A stretch of DNA of 8,429 bases, taken from the NCBI GenBank assembly GCA_021286885.1, contig JAJTBM010000112.1:1-8429 (forward strand). Reading direction: 5' to 3'. The notes beneath the pieces were generated by a model that was given only the letters and a program-made list of their open reading frames with translations, was not told where the DNA came from and did no database searches. Below are positions 1 to 5,306 of the stretch, in pieces. The DNA comes from Rhodocyclales bacterium. GTDB taxonomy: Bacteria; Pseudomonadota; Gammaproteobacteria; Burkholderiales; Rhodocyclaceae. The position numbers and the translations under genes were made by a program. How positions within the stretch are numbered: the first letter of the stretch is position 1; every line of letters starts with the position of its first letter.

Positions 1-480
1 GTCTCGGTGGGCGAGGCGGATTTCACCCGGGACATGATGGCCCGCCTGGGCGAAGTGCTGTTCTGGAAGATCTCGATGAAGCCTGGCCGCCCCATGGCCT
101 TTGGCCGGATCGGCCAGGGCAGCGAGGGCGCCTGGCTGTTCGGCCTGCCTGGCAACCCGGTGGCCGTGATGGTGACCTTCTACCAGTTCGCCCGCCCGGC
201 CCTGATGCGTCTGGCGGGGCAAGACCCGGTGCCCGAAATCCCCACCCTGAAGGTGCAATGCACCAGCCCCATCCGCAAGCAACCCGGGCGTACCGAATTC
301 CAGCGCGGTGTTCTATACCCTGAGAACGGCGAGTGGAAAGTGCGCACCACCGGCGCCCAGGGCTCGGGCATGCTGAGCTCCATGGCCACGGCCAACTGCT
401 TCATCGTGCTGCCCGAAAACCAGGGCCGGGTGGATGCGGGCGCCTGGGTCGAAGTGCAGGTGCTGGACGGCATCGTCTGA
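1..480 (+). CDS. moeA: Molybdopterin molybdenumtransferase MoeA, C-terminal part (5' truncated by window edge)
   Basis: MoeA inserts molybdate into adenylylated molybdopterin in the cytoplasm, the last common step of molybdenum cofactor synthesis. The reading frame is open from base 1, so the gene begins before the window. The 159 visible residues start inside the family's conserved SVGEAD segment (VSVGEADF). They continue through the pterin-binding FWKISMKPGRPMAFG stretch and the GLPGNPVAVMVTFYQ motif (GLPGNP at bases 142-159). The remainder, from about base 230 to the stop, matches the small C-terminal beta-barrel (domain IV), including a GSGMLSSMATANCFIVLP stretch typical of MoeA. Full-length MoeA has about 400 residues, so roughly 60 percent is missing to the left. 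No frameshift is seen. The next gene is 134 bases downstream and probably separately transcribed. The family call is secure; paralogues such as MoeA-like fusion proteins cannot be excluded without the N-terminus. Confidence 0.95.
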   Translation, partial: VSVGEADFTRDMMARLGEVLFWKISMKPGRPMAFGRIGQGSEGAWLFGLPGNPVAVMVTFYQFARPALMRLAGQDPVPEIPTLKVQCTSPIRKQPGRTEFQRGVLYPENGEWKVRTTGAQGSGMLSSMATANCFIVLPENQGRVDAGAWVEVQVLDGIV

Positions 481-551
481 CGAACGCGCTTCAGCGCCCG
501 GGGGAGGCCGCCGTAATTTTGTAACCGGACTTAACGCGTCACGGTTTTTTA

Positions 552-583
552 GTGCAAAATTGCACGCCTTTTAAGGCTATAGA
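552..583 (+). promoter_or_regulatory. Two abutting inverted repeats followed by a TATAGA box upstream of the 615-1535 gene
   Basis: GTGCAA-AA-TTGCAC (552-565) is directly followed by GCCTT-TT-AAGGC (566-577), and then by TATAGA (578-583), which resembles a sigma-70 -10 box. A start site near 590 would leave a leader of about 25 bases before the ATG at 615. No good -35 hexamer lies 16-18 bases upstream of TATAGA, so an activator-dependent promoter or a different start site is possible. The repeats are seen directly; the role as operator and promoter is inferred. Confidence 0.35.
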
Positions 584-614
584 CGGCCCCCCACCCTCTA
601 TCCACGAGCGGACC

Positions 615-1535
615 ATGGACAACATCGTTGCAGAAGGTACACGGCAGATCATCGACGGCCGTGAACGCGTCTTCTATTCGGGCTACTGGATCAAAACCTA
701 CGCAGTACCCGAAGACACCCTGCAGGCCAAACGCAAGCTGATCGGCGCCCTCACCCGGCGCCTGTTCAACCATGTGGAGCACGGGCTCAACATTCCCGGC
801 AGCCGGCTGACCGAAGCACGCCAGAGCTACGACACCGAAACCGACCCCGACCGCCGCCGGGTGAAGGGCGCGATGCTGGCCGGCGCCCTGTTCAACCGGG
901 CCGCCGACATCTTCACCAAGCTGGTGGAGCTGCAGAGCGTGGGCATCGAGATCCAGTCCGACAACGCCCTGATGCGCGAATGCGGGCGCTGCCTGCAGGA
1001 AGCCCTGGGCCTGGGCCGGCTGGTGCTGCACCGCTCCGGCGAAGAGGGCATCGACGAACTCTGGGGCGAGCCCTTCAAGGCCTTCTCCATCCCCCTGGAA
1101 GATTTCTACGAGAGCCGCTACGTCAAGATCAGCATGACGCTGCGCGACATCGACCGGATCGCCAACATCATCGTCGAAGTGTTCGACCCGCTGCCGGGCT
1201 TCCACGGCATCGAGCGTCACGCCCACGACTTTGCCGAGGCTGCCAAAACAAAAACCGAAACCCTGCGTACCGACCCAGACATCTTTGATATCTGGACCAG
1301 CTTCGTGACCGCCGGAGAGCGCCTGGGCCAGCACTTCAACACCGATGTGATGCCCGCCGACCCCACCCCGGAAGACGAACGCCTGATCCGCGATGGCCGG
1401 CTGCTGATCCAGCGTGCCCGGGAACTGGTGAGCGACATCACCCGGGCCCGCACCCCCATGCCCAAAAGCACCACCGAATACGTGGAACGCTGCCGCGCCT
1501 ACGCCGAGCGCTACGCCCGTCATCACCCGGCCTGA
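615..1535 (+). CDS. Uncharacterised conserved-looking soluble protein, 306 residues
   Basis: I do not recognise this protein. I place the start at the ATG at 615 (MDNIVAEGTRQIIDGRERVF). An in-frame GTG at 552 would add 21 residues but lies within an inverted repeat and has no ribosome binding site; the ATG itself has only a weak purine stretch (GAGCGG) before it. The product is hydrophilic, rich in charged residues, and has no signal peptide or membrane segment. It looks largely alpha-helical (for example GAMLAGALFNRAADIFTKLV, and RDGRLLIQRARELVSDITRA near the C-terminus). There are three cysteines: two in the pattern ECGRC near residue 124 and one near the C-terminus. I see no nucleotide-binding loop, helix-turn-helix or catalytic signature. 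Codon use matches its neighbours, and base composition argues for a real gene on this strand. It may be co-transcribed with pabB, which begins 68 bases downstream. An acid-rich central region (WGEPFKAFSIPLEDFYESRY) could serve as a family marker in a homology search. Confidence 0.8.
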   Translation: MDNIVAEGTRQIIDGRERVFYSGYWIKTYAVPEDTLQAKRKLIGALTRRLFNHVEHGLNIPGSRLTEARQSYDTETDPDRRRVKGAMLAGALFNRAADIFTKLVELQSVGIEIQSDNALMRECGRCLQEALGLGRLVLHRSGEEGIDELWGEPFKAFSIPLEDFYESRYVKISMTLRDIDRIANIIVEVFDPLPGFHGIERHAHDFAEAAKTKTETLRTDPDIFDIWTSFVTAGERLGQHFNTDVMPADPTPEDERLIRDGRLLIQRARELVSDITRARTPMPKSTTEYVERCRAYAERYARHHPA

Positions 1536-1547
1536 GCCAGCTTCTGC

Positions 1548-1566
1548 GCCCCGGCCCTGCCGGGGC
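1548..1566. repeat. Short GC-rich hairpin between the unknown gene and pabB
   Basis: GCCCCGG and CCGGGGC form a perfect 7-bp stem around a 5-base loop, just after the stop codon at 1535. No T-run follows, so it is not a canonical intrinsic terminator. It could protect the upstream mRNA 3' end or mark a processing point in a two-gene transcript. Confidence 0.4.
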
Positions 1567-1603
1567 AACATCACCCGCAGTTCATCCCGCCGTACCCCGC
1601 CCC

Positions 1604-3340
1604 GTGTTTGCCCTCTTTGATTCCAACCTGCCCGGCGCTGCCGGTGCGGGCGCCTGGCTGCTCAGCCAATGCTCCGATGAAATCCGCTGCAGTGCCCAGG
1701 ACGACTGGCGCGCCGCCCTCAACCGGCTGGAACAGGCCGCCCGAAACGGCGCCTGGGTGGCCCTGGCCCTGGACTACGAGCTGGGCCACGTACTGGAGCG
1801 CAAGCTGGCCGGGCACCTGCCTGCCGAAGGCGTATTGCTGCGGGGCTGGATTTTCGCGCAGGGCGAATGGCTGGACGAGGCCGCCTGCGATGCCTGGCTG
1901 GCCGCCCGGGCAGGCCAGGGCCCCCACGGCTGCAGCGCCTTCACCCCGGCCATAGCCCGGGAAGACTACCTGAGCCGGATCGAGCGCATCCGGGCCTATA
2001 TTGCCGCCGGGGACTGCTATCAGGTGAATTTCACCTTCCCGCTCCTGGGCCACAGCTATGGCAACGCCGCCGGGCTGTACCGGCAACTGCGGGCCGCCCA
2101 GCCGGTGCGCTACGGGGCCTACATCGAACATGCCGAAGGCGCCATCCTGTCCCGTTCGCCAGAACTGTTTCTGGAGCGCGAGGGCGACACCCTCGCCAGC
2201 CTGCCCATGAAGGGCACCGCCCCGCGCCACACCGACCCGGACGCACTGGCCACCAGCGCCAAGAACCGGGCCGAAAACGTGATGATCGTGGATCTGATCC
2301 GCAACGACATGGGCCGCCTGGTGCCGCCCGGCGGCGTGCGGGTCAGCCAGCTGTGCCAGGTGGAGGGCTACTCCACCGTGTGGCAGATGATTTCCCGGGT
2401 GGAGGCAAGCCCAGTACGGGCCTCCCTGGCCGAAATCATGGAGGCACTGTTTCCCTGTGGGTCCATCACCGGGGCCCCCAAAATTCGGGCCATGGAGATC
2501 ATCCACGAACTGGAAACCCGCCAGACCGGCCCCCGGGGCCGCTACTGTGGCGCCCTGGGCTGGATTCGGCCCGGCGGCGACTTCCGCTTCAGCGTGCCCA
2601 TCCGCACCCTGCTGAAGCTGCAGGTGGGCAGCGGTGTGGTGCACGATTCGGTGACGGCCGACGAATGGGACGAATGCCTGCTCAAGGGCCAGTTTGCCAC
2701 CCGCCTGCCCCAGGATCTGCGCCTGATCGAAACCCTGGCCTACCGGCCCGACCTGCCCGAGCCCCTGCCCCGGCTGGCGCTGCACCTCGCCCGGCTGAGC
2801 GACTCGGCGCGCTGGCTGGGCTTTGCGTTTGACCCGGCCAGCGCCCGCCAACTGCTCGCAGGTGTGACGGGAGAAGCCCCCCTGCGCCTGCGCCTCACCC
2901 TGGACCAGCACGGCGCCCTGCAGCTGGAACAATTTGCCTTCACCCAGGGCGCACCAGGGGCCGATCCGAGCGTAGTGCTCTCCCCCATCGCCATGGACAG
3001 CCGCAACCCGCTGCTGGCCCACAAGACCACCGCCCGGGCGGTGTACGACGCCGAACTCACCCGGGTGATGGGCGCTGGGCATTTCGATGCGCTGTTCGTA
3101 AACGAGCGGGGCGAGCTCACGGAAGGCGCCCGCAGCAACCTGTTTGTGGAGATCGACGGCGAACTGCTCACCCCGCCCCTCGCCAGTGGCGTGCTGCCGG
3201 GGGTGCTGCGCCGCAGCCTGCTGGACAGCGGCCAGGCCCGGGAGGCGGTGCTCTACCCCTCCGACCTGCACCGAGCAGGTGCGACCTGGGTGGGCAACAG
3301 CCTTAGAGGCATGATTTCAGTGCGGTTTATCAATTCTTAA
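1604..3340 (+). CDS. pabB: Aminodeoxychorismate synthase component I fused to a class IV aminotransferase-fold ADC lyase domain (PabB-PabC fusion)
   Basis: The N-terminal part converts chorismate to 4-amino-4-deoxychorismate using ammonia from a separate PabA-type amidotransferase. The C-terminal part would remove pyruvate to give p-aminobenzoate for folate. The chorismate-binding domain (about residues 110-375) contains IAAGDCYQVNFTF, PMKGT with Lys203, NRAENVMIVDLIRND, and GSITGAPK (Gly286-Lys293). The lysine of the P-[IM]-KGT motif is the hallmark of PabB; anthranilate synthases have alanine there. Residues from about 385 on resemble PabC/branched-chain aminotransferase fold proteins: HKTTARAVYD, with Lys474 as likely PLP lysine, then FVNERGELTEGARSNLF and GVLPGVLRRSLL. 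At 578 residues it fits the known fused form, longer than a stand-alone PabB of about 450. The start is a GTG (MFALFDSN) with no clear ribosome binding site, consistent with translation linked to the upstream gene; no in-frame ATG lies upstream. No glutamine amidotransferase domain is present, so PabA/TrpG must come from elsewhere. Confidence 0.93.
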   Translation: MFALFDSNLPGAAGAGAWLLSQCSDEIRCSAQDDWRAALNRLEQAARNGAWVALALDYELGHVLERKLAGHLPAEGVLLRGWIFAQGEWLDEAACDAWLAARAGQGPHGCSAFTPAIAREDYLSRIERIRAYIAAGDCYQVNFTFPLLGHSYGNAAGLYRQLRAAQPVRYGAYIEHAEGAILSRSPELFLEREGDTLASLPMKGTAPRHTDPDALATSAKNRAENVMIVDLIRNDMGRLVPPGGVRVSQLCQVEGYSTVWQMISRVEASPVRASLAEIMEALFPCGSITGAPKIRAMEIIHELETRQTGPRGRYCGALGWIRPGGDFRFSVPIRTLLKLQVGSGVVHDSVTADEWDECLLKGQFATRLPQDLRLIETLAYRPDLPEPLPRLALHLARLSDSARWLGFAFDPASARQLLAGVTGEAPLRLRLTLDQHGALQLEQFAFTQGAPGADPSVVLSPIAMDSRNPLLAHKTTARAVYDAELTRVMGAGHFDALFVNERGELTEGARSNLFVEIDGELLTPPLASGVLPGVLRRSLLDSGQAREAVLYPSDLHRAGATWVGNSLRGMISVRFINS

Positions 3341-3365
3341 CCTGACACATCCCAGCAAACCGCAC
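3320..3365. repeat. 9-bp perfect inverted repeat spanning the pabB stop codon
   Basis: GTGCGGTTT (3320-3328) is mirrored by AAACCGCAC (3357-3365), with a 28-base spacer holding the pabB TAA at 3338-3340. No T-run follows the second arm. It may be an mRNA 3'-end structure or a Rho-associated end; the long loop makes an intrinsic terminator unlikely. Confidence 0.45.
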
Positions 3366-3390
3366 CAATGTGAACCAGTGCTCTGATAGT

Positions 3391-3408
3391 TTTGCCAGAA
3401 CTGGTAAA
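3391..3408. promoter_or_regulatory. Operator-like near-palindrome upstream of the CrtC/AttH-like gene
   Basis: TTTGCCAG-AA-CTGGTAAA is an 18-base near-perfect inverted repeat (one G/T exception) centred 56 bases before the ATG at 3456. The tight 2-base spacing suits a dimeric DNA-binding protein rather than an RNA hairpin. The neighbourhood is AT-richer than the coding DNA, as expected for a promoter, but I cannot pick a convincing -35/-10 pair (TTGCCA at 3392 has no -10 at the right spacing). Confidence 0.35.
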
Positions 3409-3443
3409 TTCCCCCCTCAGTAATTAAACCAATACTGATAAAC

Positions 3444-3448
3444 GGGGA
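3444..3448 (+). promoter_or_regulatory. Ribosome binding site of the CrtC/AttH-like gene
   Basis: GGGGA lies 7 bases before the ATG at 3456 and supports that start over downstream methionines, such as the one inside the membrane segment. Confidence 0.6.
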
Positions 3449-3455
3449 CACCAAC

Positions 3456-4571
3456 ATGGAGCAAGCGAAGACCAGAGAAAAGGTCCGCGTCCGGGTCAAG
3501 GTCAAGAAAGGCCCCTCCTTAGGGGTCAAGCTGATGTCCTCGGTGCTGATCATCGGCGCCTTGTCCGCGAGCTACTGGCTCCTCACCCAAAAGCCCCCGG
3601 CCACGGCGAACACAGCCCCCACCCGGCTATCCGATGAGCAGCACTACAGCAGCGAGCGGGCCATCGTGCTCCCGGCTGACGATGGCGTACATGGCGCCCG
3701 AACCGAACGCTGGGCCTACCGGGGGCTGCTGCAAGACCAGGACGGCAAACGCTACATGCTCCAGCTGGGCATCCAGCTCACCGAAGTGGGCCTGCGCCAG
3801 ACCCGCTTCTACCTGAGCCTGCAAGATTTACAGACCGGACAAATCATCAATCGCCAGCAGCAAGTCACCGGCCTTGCCAGCCAAGCTGGCGTCAACGGGT
3901 TTGCCTTCCAGCACGAGGGCTGGAAAATCGGCGGCGAGGATAGGCAACATCTGCTCGCCGTTCAGGAGCGGGGCCTGACGCTCAAGCTGCAGCTCCAGGA
4001 CAGCCACAATGCCATGATCCATCAACTCCCGAGCAGCCCCTACCCGGGCCTGCTGCAGGCTCAAGGGAGCGCCCGGATTCATCTTTACTCCCGCCCCAGC
4101 ATGCACACCCAGGGCGAACTGGCGCTGGAGGGGCGCACACTCCGCCTGAGCGGCGGCATGTGGTTCGATCACCTGTGGGGCGACATCAACAGCGGCGATG
4201 AAAGCTGGACCTGGATCAATCTGGATCTGGGCGAACAGGGGCAGCTACTGGTGTTTGACTGGAAGGGCGCCAACAACACCCCGCTGCTGCGCTTTGCCAG
4301 CTGGCAACAGGAGGGGCGCCTGATACCCCTGGAGGGTGACCGCGTCAGCCTGACACCCCTGGAGCGCCCGGGGAGCTGGAGCCTGAGACTCGATCAACAG
4401 ACCTGGCAACTCCAGAGCAACACCCCGCCCATCGATACCGAACTGAGTGGCCAAGGCCGAGAGCAGCTGGGGCAATTCGTGCTTGTAAATACCCCGCCGG
4501 GCGGCCATGGGCTGTTTGAAATCCACCACGCACGTCAGGCGTCCACCGCCAAACCCGCTGCACGCCCGTAA
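3456..4571 (+). CDS. Membrane-anchored CrtC/AttH-family (lipocalin-like) protein, 'predicted secreted hydrolase' type
   Basis: The 371-residue product begins with a strongly basic stretch (KTREKVRVRVKVKK) followed by one hydrophobic helix at about residues 24-44 (VKLMSSVLIIGALSASYWLL). This predicts an inner-membrane anchor with the rest in the periplasm; no lipobox is seen. The remainder resembles the CrtC/AttH superfamily, which has two lipocalin-like beta-barrels: an ERWAYRGLLQDQDGKRYMLQ opening, and the signature GGMWFDHLWGD at residues 233-243, followed by WTWINLDLGEQGQLLVFDWKG. In characterised CrtC (carotenoid 1,2-hydratase) His and Trp residues are important for activity, and His239 and Trp241 of this motif are candidates. 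Most relatives in non-phototrophs are uncharacterised and often sit beside ABC-transporter permease genes. None is present here, and no carotenoid genes are visible, so I do not assign hydratase activity. The fold assignment is fairly sure; the function is open. Codon bias is slightly weaker and glutamine content higher than in neighbouring genes. Confidence 0.8.
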   Translation: MEQAKTREKVRVRVKVKKGPSLGVKLMSSVLIIGALSASYWLLTQKPPATANTAPTRLSDEQHYSSERAIVLPADDGVHGARTERWAYRGLLQDQDGKRYMLQLGIQLTEVGLRQTRFYLSLQDLQTGQIINRQQQVTGLASQAGVNGFAFQHEGWKIGGEDRQHLLAVQERGLTLKLQLQDSHNAMIHQLPSSPYPGLLQAQGSARIHLYSRPSMHTQGELALEGRTLRLSGGMWFDHLWGDINSGDESWTWINLDLGEQGQLLVFDWKGANNTPLLRFASWQQEGRLIPLEGDRVSLTPLERPGSWSLRLDQQTWQLQSNTPPIDTELSGQGREQLGQFVLVNTPPGGHGLFEIHHARQASTAKPAARP

Positions 4572-4592
4572 AATTGGGCACTCCATGGGCAG

Positions 4593-4626
4593 CGAGGCCG
4601 CCTGCAGAACCCTGCAAGCGGCCTCG
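4593..4626. terminator. Strong 15-bp-stem hairpin between convergent genes (candidate bidirectional terminator)
   Basis: Arms 4593-4607 and 4612-4626 (CGAGGCCGCCTGCAG and its partner) pair over 15 positions around the 4-base loop AACC. The single exception is C/A on plus-strand RNA but a G-U pair on minus-strand RNA. It lies 22 bases after the stop at 4571 and 31 bases beyond the end of the minus-strand gene at 4657. Neither side has an adjacent T-run, so it may be a transcript-end stabiliser or need Rho. Confidence 0.5.
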
Positions 4627-4639
4627 TCCGCAATAGCCG

Positions 4640-4663
4640 AGGGCTAAAGCCCTGGATCAGGGC
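4640..4663. repeat. Two overlapping, mutually exclusive short hairpins at the 3' end of the minus-strand gene
   Basis: AGGGCT-AA-AGCCCT (4640-4653) and GCCCTG-GAT-CAGGGC (4649-4663) share their middle arm, so only one can form at a time. The second overlaps the stop codon of the cysteine-rich gene (4657-4659). Together with the larger hairpin at 4593-4626 they make the convergent junction heavily structured. Confidence 0.4.
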
Positions 4664-5082
4664 ATAAAATCTGCCCTCACCGGCGCACTTTGCGGCCACG
4701 CCCGCTGTATGGCCAGGGGCTGCCCACCCAGTTCGCAGGCTTCTTTTCCTTCGCAGCACCCCAAACCTCGCCGACCCAGGCGCAGGCACTGCACGCTATG
4801 GCAGCCACAACGGGCCAGCACATCAGAGGCCTCCCCTTCTTCAATCCGTTCGATGTGCAGCAAACTCAAAAAGCGCAGTGCTGAATCCCGGGTGCCAAAC
4901 ACCGTCAGGCGCCCATCGTTGGCGCATAACCAGCGCCCATCCACCGTGATCCCGAGACAACAATCCCGCCCTCCCCTCAGGGCGTGGATTTGTACCTGAA
5001 CGCGCCCCAGGCGCCAGCTGGGTGCAACTGCCAGTTCCAGCCAAGTGGAATAACGTCCATTAAGTTCGGATCTGATGTCCAT
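4657..5082 (-). CDS. Small cysteine-rich protein of unknown function, 141 residues
   Basis: I do not recognise this protein. The start at 5082 (MDIRSELNGRYSTWLELAV) is fixed by an AGGAGG ribosome binding site 8 bases upstream; the frame stays open for 31 more codons to an ATG at 5175, but those cover a terminator-like hairpin and are probably leader. There is no signal peptide or membrane helix, so it is likely cytoplasmic. The first half looks beta-rich, with a repeated GRxxxx pattern (GITVDGRWLCANDGRLTVFGT) and then a helix (RDSALRFLSLLHIERIEEGE). Nine cysteines occur: residues 41, 42, 53, and a cluster at 92, 94, 99, 109, 110 and 116 (CGCHSVQC, then GCC and EAC). The clustered Cys/His pattern could bind a metal or an iron-sulfur centre, or be redox-active; this is inference. 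It is transcribed divergently from metY, a sulfur assimilation gene, and converges with the CrtC/AttH-like gene. Confidence 0.72.
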   Translation of the reverse strand: MDIRSELNGRYSTWLELAVAPSWRLGRVQVQIHALRGGRDCCLGITVDGRWLCANDGRLTVFGTRDSALRFLSLLHIERIEEGEASDVLARCGCHSVQCLRLGRRGLGCCEGKEACELGGQPLAIQRAWPQSAPVRADFMP

Positions 5083-5090
5083 TTTTGTCT

Positions 5091-5096
5091 CCTCCT
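5091..5096 (-). promoter_or_regulatory. Consensus ribosome binding site of the cysteine-rich gene
   Basis: The minus strand reads AGGAGG, a perfect anti-16S match, 8 bases before the ATG at 5082. It decides the start in favour of the 141-residue form over the 172-residue open frame. Confidence 0.8.
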
Positions 5097-5129
5097 TTGG
5101 TGTTGATGCCGCTCCACCTGCCATGCAGC

Positions 5130-5155
5130 AAAACAAAGGCCCCCAGGACGGGGGC
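5130..5155 (-). terminator. Intrinsic terminator-like hairpin in the leader of the cysteine-rich gene (possible attenuator)
   Basis: On the minus strand GCCCCC-GTCCT-GGGGGC (5155 down to 5139) is followed by CTTTGTTTT, with seven Ts in eight bases at 5137-5130. This has the form of a Rho-independent terminator, and it sits 48 bases upstream of the ATG at 5082. No minus-strand gene lies upstream for it to terminate, since metY is divergent. It is therefore either a regulated attenuator of the cysteine-rich gene, a barrier to antisense transcription, or chance. The stem is short (6 bp) but all G-C. Confidence 0.45.
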
Positions 5156-5213
5156 ATGTCGGCATCGTTATCCATTATTGGTCAGACCATGCCACTTCGC
5201 GACACGGCATAAC

Positions 5214-5241
5214 CCCTTATCTATAGCGGGAAAACCCTTAT
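5214..5241. repeat. Direct repeat CCCTTAT, copies 21 bases apart, upstream of metY
   Basis: CCCTTAT occurs at 5214-5220 and 5235-5241; with flanks the match is 10 of 12 bases. The 21-base period equals two helical turns, which would place two bound protein units on the same DNA face upstream of the metY promoter. Confidence 0.35.
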
Positions 5242-5243
5242 TT

Positions 5244-5260
5244 TGAAAAGGCTATTTTCA
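5244..5260. promoter_or_regulatory. TGAAAA-N5-TTTTCA inverted repeat, likely activator site for metY
   Basis: TGAAAA (5244-5249) and TTTTCA (5255-5260) form a perfect inverted repeat centred about 42 bases before the expected metY start point near 5294. That is the position where LysR-type activators commonly overlap a poor -35 region. The outer TGAA/TTCA letters recall the MetR consensus TGAA-N5-TTCA, but here the gap between those tetramers is 9 bases rather than 5, so the regulator is not identified. Confidence 0.4.
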
Positions 5261-5281
5261 TTCGCGACGAAATCGGGGGAC

Positions 5282-5305
5282 TATACTTGCGCCTCGTGCG
5301 CACGA
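5282..5305 (+). promoter_or_regulatory. metY -10 box and 12-bp palindrome at the expected transcription start
   Basis: TATACT (5282-5287) is a near-consensus -10 hexamer. The matching -35 position (around 5259-5264, CATTCG) is poor, suggesting activator dependence. The perfect 12-bp palindrome TCGTGCGCACGA (5294-5305) starts 7 bases later, right over the predicted +1, a typical repressor operator position; alternatively it acts as part of the leader RNA. Confidence 0.45.
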
Positions 5306-5306
5306 C

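Noticed and set aside
541..565. NtrC site or sigma-54 promoter before the unknown gene
   Set aside because: The repeat is TGCAA/TTGCA rather than TGCACC-N5-GGTGCA, and the GG and GC dinucleotides are not at the -24/-12 spacing.
552..614. GTG start at 552 for the unknown gene
   Set aside because: It lies inside the inverted repeat and has no ribosome binding site; the ATG at 615 gives a more natural N-terminus.
549..1574. A 341-codon open frame on the minus strand opposite the unknown gene
   Set aside because: Its translation is rich in Gly, Ala, His, Gln and Val with no motifs, the typical shadow of a GC-rich gene read backwards; the plus-strand frame has the better protein character.
1867..2832. 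A 321-codon plus-strand frame overlapping pabB in another phase
   Set aside because: Arg/Pro/Gly-rich translation without domains; a frame-shifted reading of pabB.
1571..3271. A 566-codon open frame on the minus strand opposite pabB
   Set aside because: It lies entirely antisense to a clearly identified PabB-PabC fusion and its sequence is low-complexity G/A/Q/H-rich; an artefact of third-position GC bias.
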